This document shows positions 1 to 8,520 of a DNA stretch of 12,772 nucleotides, in pieces (position 1 is the first letter of the stretch; every line of letters begins with the position of its first letter). The stretch spans positions 9,890 to 22,661 of the forward strand of contig JBBHKE010002685.1 in the NCBI GenBank assembly GCA_037447655.1, written 5' to 3'. The notes beneath the pieces were generated by a model that was not told the origin of the DNA, did no database searches, and saw only the letters and a list, made by a program, of their open reading frames with translations. The DNA comes from Zygnema cylindricum. Lineage: Eukaryota; Streptophyta; Zygnematophyceae; Zygnematales; Zygnemataceae. The position numbers and the translations under genes were made by a program.

Positions 1-116
1 AGTACTTTGTGAAGATTTTTGGGATCGCAGGGGTTTTCTACCATTTTTAAATTTTTTAATACAAACATTTCTACAACTTTTTCAACTTTTACAACTTAAG
101 CAACTTTTCTTATGAC
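1..116 (-). other. Start of TRM1 intron 1 (partial)
   Basis: After codon EE the minus strand reads gtcataag, a usable GT donor, and the frame closes at a TAA (98-96). The segment is AT-rich. Positions 70-95 repeat a Tn-CAAC pattern that also occurs inside the exon at about 340-457. No further TRM1 coding is visible before the window edge, so the intron is at least 116 bp. Confidence 0.55.
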
Positions 117-902
117 TTCTTCATTGGCCCATACAAAATCAGCTTCTGAATGGTTCAAATACCGTACTGTACGGACACCACTTCCACACATTACATCCAT
201 TACTCTCAAACTTTTGTTTTCATCTTTGTAGATTCTTGCGGCAAGGACCGCGAGGTCTCTTCCAAAACTGCTTTCTGGTCGGTAAAATGATTCGCCAATG
301 ATGAATTGTGTTCCCCTTTCTGAATAGATTTGCGCTGTATCTCTTCCTTTTTCAACATTTGTTCCAGCAGATTTTTCAAGATTCGTTTCAACGTTTTCTT
401 CAGTATTCTTTTCAACGAATTCAACATTTTCAACTTTTTCAACATCTTTACAAACATAATTTTTTAAATTTTTACCATCTTTTGGGGACGCTAGGGTTTT
501 TAGAAGTGTTTCATGACTATCATTGTTGTCTTCCGCACATTCGTTTGTGTTGAATGAAGAAGCAATAGAATCAGCTATGGAAGCAAATAAAAATGATGAG
601 CTTCTCTGTTTCTTTTTGTGTTTGTATACTTTAGATGTTAAAAGTAAGGATTCTGATGAATAAAAAGTGGAAGAAATTGCACAATTCTTGGAAGTCTGTA
701 AAGCGGTTCCCTTATACTTTCTCCTATTACGGTTCTTATTTACTAGTTTGACAGTGGCACATTGGGACGAAAAAGACAAAACATCGCCCCTTAGCCTATT
801 ATTATCATTACTATTTAAGTCCACTGATGCTTGAAATAAACTCCTAAGAGAAGAGTGTGTTGCAAAGGAACTCTTCGTGAAAAACATAGTGCAACTACAC
901 AT
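117..902 (-). CDS. TRM1: TRM1-like tRNA (guanine26-N2)-dimethyltransferase, first exon, partial gene
   Basis: Members of this family use S-adenosylmethionine to dimethylate the N2 of guanine 26 in tRNA. Seen: a 262-residue exon from the first ATG (position 902) after an upstream in-frame stop near 1026-1028; the frame stays open above the ATG but holds no other ATG. Residues 195-225 carry the TRM1 signature (ERGTQF, then FYRPESSFGRDLAVLAA). Residues 233-250 hold the SAM-binding motif I (DVMCGSGVR), followed by ADFVWANEE. Residues 1-110 are rich in Ser, Thr, Lys and Arg and poor in acidic residues, which suggests a plastid or mitochondrial targeting segment. Residues 150-187 are a Val/Glu/Lys/Asn low-complexity, possibly coiled stretch. 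The frame meets a stop soon after residue 262, so a splice donor is inferred at EE|gtcata (intron starts at 116, minus strand). The catalytic remainder lies beyond the left edge. Identity is confident; organelle location is inference. A next ATG at 887 is an alternative start. Confidence 0.87.
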
Positions 903-1230
903 ATTTAAACAGGTTCTTTTCACAGGTACACGATTTTCTTTGAAGGAAGTGAAAATCGCACGTGTGGACTTAGGGTTAAGGACGAGAAACCCATGACCTT
1001 CCTCATAAAAAAGCCATAAAGAAAACTAATGTGATGTGCATACATGCTATGCGCTATGCAGCCATATAATTTTCGGAAGTGCTAAGAGAACGTCCCGTGA
1101 ACATCTCTATGGAAAATTCACAATATTGAGGCGTAAGTTTTAGCGTGCAGAAAAGTATGAAAACGCAAAAAACGTATAATACAGAATCACCAGATATAGA
1201 GTTTCCGTGCGTTTCCCCACCTTAAAAATA
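903..1230 (-). promoter_or_regulatory. TRM1 upstream region with telo-box-like motif
   Basis: This stretch precedes the TRM1 start on the minus strand. At 970-978 the plus strand reads TTAGGGTTA, so the minus strand has TAACCCTAA, close to the plant telo-box (AAACCCTAA) found in promoters of translation-related genes. It lies about 70 bp above the ATG. The motif is short and imperfect. No clear TATA box was seen. The rest of the stretch shows no gene. Confidence 0.3.
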
Positions 1231-1463
1231 CAGTACACCGCGAATCGTAATTAGAGTCAAGGTTGTTTTCGCAACTTAAAACATCTTTTCTCCGTACACA
1301 CTTGTTAGATTTTCAATTTGAGACCGCCAATCGGAAGCCGAGAATGCTACCTTTCAATCGCAACCGTCAGATCTACAATCCGACAAACGTGTACGGAGAA
1401 AAGATGTTTTAAGTGGCGAAAAAAACCTTAGACGCTAATAACGATTCGCGGTGCAATGTACTG
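1231..1463. mobile_element. Foldback MITE with long terminal inverted repeats (copy A)
   Basis: The left end reads CAGTACACCGCGAATCG and the right end reads CGATTCGCGGTGCAATGTACTG. The inverted arms extend about 75 bp inward and include a perfect 26-bp pair at 1274-1299 and 1389-1414, leaving a spacer of roughly 90 bp. No coding capacity is present, so this is a non-autonomous element. The right tip has about 5 extra bases (CAATG) compared with the left. A TA dinucleotide sits at both tips (1234-1235 and 1459-1460). The same tips occur in the elements at 6801-7007 and 7009-7213. The superfamily is not certain; TA at the ends would fit a Tc1/mariner-type target site. Confidence 0.75.
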
Positions 1464-1700
1464 AACCTTGCGATTTTCGGCCTCCGGAGGCAGTGTGGCC
1501 GTGTGGGACTATTCGCCGCACGCGACCACGTCACACCCTTTTCTTTTCGTTTTACGACGCGCCGCGCCGCGCCGCGCGGACGTTTTCCCACCCAAACTAA
1601 CGGCCGACGAAACGCAAAACATTTTAAGTGCCCGTTGAGTTTTCGAAATTCTCAACCGCTTGCGACCGTGCAACGGAAACGCTTCTGACGAAACCATAAA
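1464..1700. other. Short CpG-rich, GC-rich intergenic stretch
   Basis: Base composition changes abruptly next to the MITE. The stretch is rich in CG dinucleotides, for example the run around 1557-1582 built from GCCGC units and a 12-bp perfect palindrome GCCTCCGGAGGC at 1480-1491. Open frames on both strands through here overlap each other and give Arg/Pro-rich low-complexity translations, so they are not accepted as genes. It may be a fragment of another repeat or a small unmethylated island. Confidence 0.4.
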
Positions 1701-1830
1701 CGTTTTTTCATTCCCCTATTATCGGCTTTTAAAACCTAAAAACCGTTTAGTCATTATGTTTTCTACTCTTTCCTTCACACGCGCCGTCCCCCATCCTTTT
1801 ACCAACCCATTTCTTCTTTTTTTTGCCCTC

Positions 1831-2310
1831 TAGGGGGAAGAGGGAGAGAGAGGCCGAAAGGGGGGAAGGGAGAAGAGAGGGAGGAAAAAGGTGAAAGGGG
1901 GAGAGTGGAAGAGATAGAGATGGAGAAGGAGGGAGAGAGAGAGAGAGAGATGGAGAAAAAGGGGGGGGAGGGAAAGGGAGGGAAGAGGATCAGATCGATC
2001 CGGATCAATCGGCGGAGGAATGTCATGGATAATAGAGAATCGCTGGGGGAAAAATCAGAAATCAGCAAGGATAAGACAGGAATGGATCGAAATTCATGAA
2101 ATCTGGAATGGAAGAAGGAAGAGGAAGGATCTCGAGGACGCGGAGAATGGTCGAAGGAAGATCGACATCGACCGGAAATCAGAAGGATCAGGGGAAGATG
2201 GGAAAAAGGGGACAGAGCGAGTGAAAGAGGAAATTTAGAGGGAGATAGATGGAGAAAGAAGGGGAAGAAAGAGGAAGGGAAAGAGGAATGGAAGTGAAGA
2301 AAGAAAAAGG
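1831..2310. repeat. Purine-rich (GA) low-complexity tract
   Basis: The plus strand is almost purely A and G from 1831 to about 1990 and stays strongly purine-biased to about 2310. It includes a GA dinucleotide run at 1933-1950 and a G run near 1963-1969. A short pyrimidine run (1811-1830) lies just before it. The open frames here on both strands encode Glu/Arg/Lys or Ser/Pro/Phe low-complexity peptides that simply reflect the composition. Such mirror-like purine tracts can form triplex DNA. Confidence 0.7.
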
Positions 2311-2313
2311 ACA

Positions 2314-2880
2314 ATGGAATGGAGCTGCGATGGTAGCGGCTCATCACCGGACCAACGAATCGCAAACTCGTCAAAATCGCCGATTCATTGCCGGCTCGTC
2401 ACCATCGCATATATAAAGATGGATATAGGGAGAGAGGGACAAGGAAGGAGTTGTCTTCTTCGCAAAGAATATAGGGTAAAGGGAGAAGGAATATTAAAAT
2501 CCTTGTAATTCGTAAAACTTTATAAATTTAGTGAAATTGATATCGTAGATTATAACTTAGTCAATATTTGGGAAAGAGGGTAAAATAAGGGAGAGCCCCT
2601 TATTAGTTGGTAGAGGTTAGAGAATTATTTATATGGTAGACTTTGACCAATCACTTTATTGTAACTACCACCGTTAACCAATTTTGTGGTTGTGATATAA
2701 TAAAAATATCGTTTTGATGCAATCCGTTAGGTGCCGTGAAGATTGAAATGCCTGACCTTTGTGAATGACTTTCGAAATGGAGAGAGTGGAAATATTGATT
2801 CTTTCAAATTTTCAAAACATTATGTTCAAAAATCATGAGATATTTTTCTTATATTCTTAATTTATGTCATCGTGTTTTTA
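2314..2880 (+). promoter_or_regulatory. TATA-containing segment, possible LTR or promoter
   Basis: A clear TATATAAAG lies at 2410-2418 and is followed by a GA-rich leader and then AT-rich sequence. The order (TATA box, leader ending near 2500, AT-rich tail) resembles the U3-R-U5 layout of a plant retrotransposon LTR. However, no matching second LTR and no convincing primer-binding site were found. It could equally be the promoter and untranslated first exon of the damaged coding region that follows. A plausible 3' splice site (T-rich tract ending TGCACAG at 2889) lies at its downstream end. Confidence 0.3.
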
Positions 2881-2889
2881 AATGCACAG

Positions 2890-4257
2890 GAATTTAAGTG
2901 GAAATGACAAAACTCGAGATATTTCGGCCCCAAAATTCCTCGAGTTACTAACCGGCACCGTTCTGCGAACCATATGGCAAGTTCTTACACCTATGCAAAA
3001 GGATTTCTCGGACCATGCATACTTTACCACTTCATTCTTTCTGACTATATTAGAAAAATGTGGTCCGGAGTGGCAAACTTTTGCGGAAGCGGTGCATCGA
3101 ATGGACGAGAAGAAGGACGAAAGGTCCCCTATTGCCGACATTCCAATTCCAGCGGAAGTCAAAGATGAACTTCGCGCGTTGAGAATCGGAGTTGACTCTA
3201 TTTCACCCCTCGTAGGAAAAATACATGAACTCAAAAATATTATGGAAAATATAGAGCAAAAAGTTAGAAACGTGTATTGCGATCATTGACACAAGGCTGA
3301 CGACAACACAACTCCAACTTCACGGAGGATTTTCAAGGATCGAGTCAATACTTTTAGGCTCGACACAACCTTTAATGCAACCATTTTACTTTTGTTCACA
3401 ACCATCCTCTTCCCCTCCCTTTTGTCCTACTCCTCACCCTCCTCCCGCTTCATCTACAAATCTACCACATTTTTCATTTTCCCCTTTTGCACCTATGTCT
3501 TCTACCCAACCAACACCTTCTTTTTCTCAACGCCATACATTTACTAGTGTCCCTTTCCACCCTTTTCAGGCCACACCTTGTGTGTCGCAACCTTCTACTT
3601 TTACCGATGCCTCGCTTCCCCATGTTCATTCTACAACACCTGCTTCCCACCATTCTACATTTACCGATGCCACTCTTCCACCTATTCGTTCCATAGTATC
3701 TCCTTCTCACCGTTCTACATCTACCGATGCCTCTGTTCCCTTTATTGATTCCACAACATCTCCTTCCCACCATTCTACATCTACCGATGCCTCTGTTCCC
3801 CCTATTCATTCCACAACATCTCCTTCCCACCATTCTACATCTACCGATGCCACTCTTCAACCTTTTCATTCCACAGTATCTCCTTCTCACCGTTCTACAT
3901 CTACTGTTGCCTTTTCCCCCTATTCATTCGACAACATCTCCTTCCCACCATTCTACATCTACAGATGCCCCTCTTCCCCCTATACATTCCACATCATCTC
4001 CTTCCCAAACTTTGACTTCTACCAATGCATCTCTTCCCCCTATTCATTCCACACAATTTTTTACCCTAGCTTCTGTCAAACTTATTGCATTTCCTATAGA
4101 TTGGGCCAATTGGGAAGGATACACCCTACAAAGCCAAGAGTCTGATGTCAATGTTGAATCTATATTCAGCGAGTACCATTATGGATTGAATTGCCACCCT
4201 CTTATAAAGTTGTTATTCGATATAATGAAACAGAACAAATACAAAACAAAAAAATGA
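2890..4257 (+). pseudogene. Broken orphan coding region with Ser/Thr/Pro/His repeats
   Basis: I do not recognise this protein. Segment 1 (from ATG 2882, or a spliced start at 2890, to stop 3289) encodes about 135 residues that look helical, with Trp-containing LRTIWQVL and ILEKCGPEWQTF stretches and a charged C-terminal half. Segment 2 (another frame, open from 3255 to about 3910) continues with a helix-like part (IDTRLTTTQLQLHGGF), then a Pro/Ser-rich stretch and a 20-residue repeat (TDASVPPIHSTTSPSHHSTS type). Segment 3 (third frame, about 3910 to stop 4257) resumes the same repeat and ends in about 60 ordinary residues (AFPIDWANWEGY, then IFSEYHYGLNCHPLIK). The repeat shows that segments 2 and 3 were one frame, separated by a 2-bp loss. 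The join of segments 1 and 2 also needs a frame change. It could be a decayed host gene or a decayed retroelement gag-like gene; sequencing error is also possible. Confidence 0.45.
3541..4050 (+). repeat. 60-bp minisatellite (about 8.5 copies)
   Basis: A 60-bp unit repeats in register at 3541, 3601, 3661, 3721, 3781 and 3841, then a 58-bp copy at 3901-3958, a 60-bp copy at 3959-4018 and a partial copy from 4019. Units share CTACCGATGCC and CATTCCACAACATCTCCTTC. Units at 3721-3840 are nearly identical; outer units are more diverged. The 60-bp length keeps the reading frame, consistent with expansion while the region was coding. The 58-bp copy breaks the frame. Confidence 0.9.
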
Positions 4258-4655
4258 TGTAAATTCATGGTATGGGCAAAGGGAGAGGGGAAGAAGTGAA
4301 GCCGTTGTCTCATAATTTTGCGATGTGTGGAAAAGCTAATAACTGTTCCAAGGGGGGATTTAACAAAAAGTATAAACTTTGTAGAAAGACTTAAAATATA
4401 GAAGTTTAGTGGGAGCACAACAGAACTTAAAGAGGCATTATATATAACAAGTGAATTAATGTCGAAAGACAGATTGAATGAAAAATAAATTCAACGAAGG
4501 TTGAGTCGTTTCCAAAAATTATAATAGTTACGTGCAATCACGGGTTAATGTAGGAGTGTTTAGGAATAGTTTAGGAGTTACGATATGGTGAGTAGAGATA
4601 CACCCTTTATTTGTAATTGTTGAACTTGGATTGGGGTTAAATTGTCATGTAACTG
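4258..4655. other. AT-rich region downstream of the broken gene
   Basis: No gene was seen. An AATAAA at 4484-4489 could serve as a poly(A) signal for the coding region ending at 4257, about 230 bp downstream of its stop. The rest is plain AT-rich sequence leading into the tandem array. Confidence 0.35.
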
Positions 4656-5362
4656 TTATAATGGTGCTTTGTGTTTGATAAGTTGTACGTCCTCTCACAA
4701 AATAGGTTTGGTATTGGAAACAACTGTATAAACATGCTTTGTGTGTAAAACGTCGTCGACGGTCCTCAACATAAAAGTATTGATTCTACGCCTTTACATT
4801 AACTCATATACTTTTAAAGCCCGCTAACACTTAGTTTTACGTTTCCAATAATTGGTGTAAATCATATCGTTTCAAAACTCGAAGTAACTACCAACGCATG
4901 TCTAAATGGGCGATTGTGTGCGCCCGTCGATTTCTCTTTGGTTCGACCCAAAAACGAGTTATTGTGGTGCTTTGTGTTTGATATGTTGTACGTTCTCTCA
5001 CAAAATAGGTTTGTTATTGGAAACAACGGTATAAACATGCTTTGTGTGTAAGACGTCGTCGACGGTCCTCAACATAAAAATATGGTTTTTACGTTACGCC
5101 TTTACATTAATTCATATACTGTTAAAGCCGGATAACACTTGGTTTTATGTTTCCAATATTTGGTGTAATACATATCATTTAAGCACTTGAAGTAACTACC
5201 AACGCACGTCTAAATTGGCGATTGTGTGTGCCCGTCGATTTCTCGTTGGTTCAACCCAAAAACGGGTTATTGTGTTTGTGTTTGATATGTTGTACGTTCT
5301 CTCACAAAATAGATTTGTTATTGGAAACAACGCTATAAACATGCTTTGTGTGTAAGACGTCG
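4656..5362 (+). repeat. 303-bp tandem repeat, 2.3 copies
   Basis: Copy 1 starts near 4656, copy 2 near 4958 and partial copy 3 near 5262, with a period of 303-304 bp measured at the shared TTTGATA block (4674, 4977, 5281). Each copy carries CTCTCACAAAATAG, GGAAACAAC and ATAAACATGCTTTGTGTGTA. Copies 1 and 2 also share GACGGTCCTCAACATAAAA and a late block CCCGTCGATTTCTC. Copy 3 stops at 5362 within the CGTCGACG palindrome seen in copies 1 and 2. There is no coding capacity. The length fits a satellite-type unit. Confidence 0.88.
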
Positions 5363-6797
5363 CCTGTAATAAATTTTTGGATTATTATTCAACCATGAAC
5401 TTCATGGATTATTATTCAACCACGTGTAAGCATACGATATCGAAACTTAAACAAGTATAACTAGAAACACTTTGGAATTGAGTATACACAACAAATCACA
5501 CGCTACAACTAACATTAAACATAAAACGAAAATAACTAGTTTTTTTTGAAAATGATGTTTATTAGACTGCATATACAAACACAATAGCATAACGTTAGTT
5601 TTTATAAATAAATTAAACTTTAATTATAGGAACAATGTTTGACTGCAACAATGTACCATTGGGGGCGTTATAAAACAAAAATTTCAGTAAGATTAACAAG
5701 TTTAACAATTAGGACATAAAGGTGCGACTTGTATAAACAAATGTTTTACAACGAAGTTATGAAATCATATTTGTATTGGAACATATGTCATTGGAATGGC
5801 ACCGTTAACCCTATTAGGTTCCAAAGTGACGCAAATTGTACTGTGGTAATTTCATTTTTTTGCTATGGCTGCAGATTTTCTCATCCCGGGCTAAGTTTTG
5901 AAGGAAAACGACAAGAATAAACCCTTACTTTATCACATGGGAATTTACCCTTAGTTAATTTTTGGGAGCGTTGATAAATAAGGTTTGTTTACATACTACA
6001 AATTCGTGTCAAGATAGAGAAAAATTACAACAAATAACACACTCAACTTAAATTATTTAGTGATGTCCACACTTTTATTTATCGTCAATAACATTACCCA
6101 TCAAATGTTAACAAACCCTCATCTTAAAGTCATAAACATGGGTTTCCTTTCGACACTCGTTATAAAGGGAAACCATATATTAATGTAAACGCGAAATTAT
6201 AACCTCTAATAATAGTTTGGTGTAAGGATACGTGGAAAACTGCAATCAACTATCTAAAATACACTATCTAAAATACAGTTCCTAAATACAGTTCTCGACT
6301 TTAGATGATGAATTAATGCCAACAGGGCGGAAAGCGATTCAGTTTATGATTTGGGGGCCAACTGAACAGCGTTCGAATGTGTTATTGACGATAACAATTA
6401 TAGACGAAGTAAATATGAAATATGAACAGTTACGCTCCATACACCCGCTCTGGTCGATAAAAGGACTTAAATGAATTCATTATTATGGGAAATAGTAAGA
6501 GTTAACGTACTAATATTTAACGTAAAATAAATATCCGTATACATCTCCCGGTCAGTTTCAACGTCTATTTTTTTTTGTTTTTAAAGACAAGGTACTTGGT
6601 ATCTTGCAATGTGTGAGACTAATGCCTTATTTGCGTGTGTGGACTAGTGTCCACACGGTCCACTGCGTGGGCCAAAATTTAACGAACCTAGTCTGTACCA
6701 TAAGTCTTGGGGACAATGGTTCACCATATTTGCGTCATGTATGACATGTTCGCCATTAAACTGTTGCTCTATGATTAAATACAGTCTTTATGTTGTG
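5363..6797. other. Featureless AT-rich intergenic region
   Basis: No gene was supported. Open frames are short and look random. Small features are an 18-bp direct repeat (5378-5395 and 5405-5422, TGGATTATTATTCAACCA), a doubled CTATCTAAAATACA near 6249-6277, and a short inverted repeat at 6637-6656 (GTGTGGAC, 4-base loop, GTCCACAC). Confidence 0.5.
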
Positions 6798-6800
6798 ACA

Positions 6801-7007
6801 GTACACCGTGAATCGCTATTAGCGGCGCCCCCAAATTTTGACCAAAATTCTCAAATAGAATTATTAATTATATTTTGGAAAACCCTAAATTCCCAATTAA
6901 AGTCAATGATTTCCTTCAAAATCCCCAAATTCCCAATTAGCGTTAATAACGCTAATTGTTTTTTAACCCTAATTATTTCATAACGCTAATAGTGATTCAC
7001 GGTGTAC
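6801..7007. mobile_element. Small TIR transposon (MITE), copy B
   Basis: The left tip GTACACCGTGAATCGCTATT (continuing AGCG) and the right tip are inverted matches over 24 bp with one mismatch. The element is 207 bp and has no coding capacity. Inside it lies a direct repeat of AAATTCCCAATTA. It shares tips with copies A and C and an internal CCAAATTTTGAC / AAATAGAAT pattern with copy C. It directly abuts copy C, with one base (7008) between them. Confidence 0.82.
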
Positions 7008-7008
7008 A

Positions 7009-7213
7009 GTACACCGCGAATCGTTATTAGCGTTATGAACTCTATATCGGCACTCCAAAATTTTGACATTAATACCTTAAATAGAATAAACTACACTTTT
7101 TAAGGACGTGGATCATAATCTGCCACGTCTCCTGGCACTAAATTAGAATGAATGACGCTAATTTTTTCTTTACACTAATAATTTCTCAACACTAATAACG
7201 ATTCGCGGTGTAC
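7009..7213. mobile_element. Small TIR transposon (MITE), copy C
   Basis: The left tip GTACACCGCGAATCGTTATT and the right tip AATAACGATTCGCGGTGTAC are inverted repeats. The element is 205 bp and non-coding. A TA lies at each tip, and the right side continues CTGTA. The internal stretch around 7100-7165 (GTGGATCATAATCTGCCACG region) is recognisable in diverged form in ALB3 intron 5. The copy is probably one of a family mobilised in trans by an unseen transposase. Confidence 0.82.
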
Positions 7214-8520
7214 TGTAACATCCAAAACTAACGCTGCCAATGAAAACGTTCCTAGAACCTCCCCATTTGTCTAGGATGCCAATCCAGACGTATGGTGACG
7301 TACAAGAGTCTCTAACGAAAATGTTGGAATTTGAAAACTGAAACCTCGATAGAAACGCGTTATGTAGAAACACGCGGAAACATATGGTGAACACGTATTT
7401 GTCTGGAAGAATAACGCTAAAATCGTGAAACAAGGAGAAAAACGCGGAAACGCGGAAATGCGTCAAAAGGTAAAAGCTCCAGTTCAGTATCGCTTTTTTG
7501 CGCATGTAACGTTGCCTAATCGATGAAGCACAGACACTAGATGCTAGAGCGTTTGTTCTGTTGGCACAAAACTTGTAGCTATCACATGTAAATATGTAAT
7601 GATATTTGAACGCTATCTGGATTTTGGTTTTTTTCTTTTGTGCTTGATAATATAATCTTTAAGTAAGCGGTCGGAAATTTTGATACGTGTATCGTCTCAT
7701 CTAAAACGCGTGTCCAATGATATTTCCTTTTTGCTGTGCCAACGTGGCCTAGTGCTGTTGCCAAAAATTTGGGCAACCTGGTCGTACATAAAGCTGGCGT
7801 GTGTATGAAGCACCGCGCCAATCACGTGGCTGTCGCAGTCCGTACGCAATATTCATTTAATTTTCAATTTTACATTTAACGGGATGGTAGAATTCAAATA
7901 CTGTAGCGTTGACAGTTCGACTATTTGACACGAAATCAAATGATTATCAAACTGTGTACGTGGATAGTAAATGTCCACTTGTTTGTCAATATTATTAAAT
8001 GTTCGCTTCAGAGAACAGGGACACAGATTTGAAAAATCCACGCTATTAACATAACTCATTTTTTAGATGAAGTCCTGTTCTTTCTCATTGTATTCAAATT
8101 CGTTGCACGATGCTGATCCTCGACCGTAGATGGGATCCCTTTTGGGTCAAAAAGTGAGCTTCCAGATACAGCCACGTCATTTTCTGTCCAATAAAGATCG
8201 CTGAAAATTGCCATGTCACAACAAGATGCTGTAGGTTGACGATCAGGTAAAGAATCTGTATATTACTGATTCTTGTCTTGTTACGCCCTTCAACTCCGGT
8301 TGCGTGTGTGAATTGAACGGGTTAGCCGGTTAGGTTCCCAAAATTTTGTTAAAAACGCACTAAACTGGTTTGTCAACGCTACATGGCTACATGTAATTAC
8401 TTCATCCAATATGCGTCTTATATCCACGAAACCCGTATAGTAAGCGTACAATACGGAGTAGTCAGATATAGGCATATAGCGTTTCTATCCTTTTTCGCAC
8501 TTTTTAACTTTCGGGCATAT
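7214..8520. other. Intergenic region upstream of ALB3
   Basis: No gene was supported. Open frames of up to 111 codons on the minus strand have no recognisable domain and lack codon character. A G-box core CACGTG occurs at 7823-7828, about 1.1 kb above the ALB3 start; G-boxes bind light-related bZIP/bHLH factors in plants, but one hexamer at this distance is weak evidence. A few CGCGGAAA repeats occur near 7372-7456. Confidence 0.4.

Noticed and set aside
308-553. Plus-strand open frame opposite the TRM1 exon
   Set aside because: It is a Phe/Leu/Gln-rich antisense shadow of the Glu/Lys repeat in TRM1; the minus-strand frame has clear homology.
903-923. TRM1 start at 923
   Set aside because: That codon is GTG, which is not a normal eukaryotic nuclear start; the first ATG in the frame is at 902.
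1413-1697. Overlapping open frames on both strands in the CpG-rich stretch
   Set aside because: GC-rich DNA lacks stop codons by composition; the translations are Arg/Pro-rich, unrecognised, and one starts inside the MITE arm.
1799-2374. 191-codon minus-strand open frame, Ser/Pro/Phe-rich
   Set aside because: It follows from the pyrimidine-only complementary strand of the purine tract; no domain-like sequence.
3474-3890. 138-codon minus-strand frame over the minisatellite
   Set aside because: Antisense reading of the repeat (RCRMVGRRCCGMN type). The plus strand has non-repetitive flanking segments and a coherent repeat on both sides of the frame break.
4936-4958. tRNA T-arm-like GGTTCGACCC
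   Set aside because: No acceptor stem, D-arm or anticodon arm can be placed around it, and the motif belongs to the 303-bp tandem unit.
4656-5362. CRISPR array
   Set aside because: The repeat is a contiguous 303-bp tandem unit without short repeats and unique spacers, in eukaryotic DNA.
5729-5920. 63-codon frame
   Set aside because: Short, in AT-rich DNA, without homology, splice or promoter support.
7170-8475. Four minus-strand frames of 61-111 codons
   Set aside because: Unrecognised, scattered across frames, one begins inside MITE copy C; they look like chance open frames.
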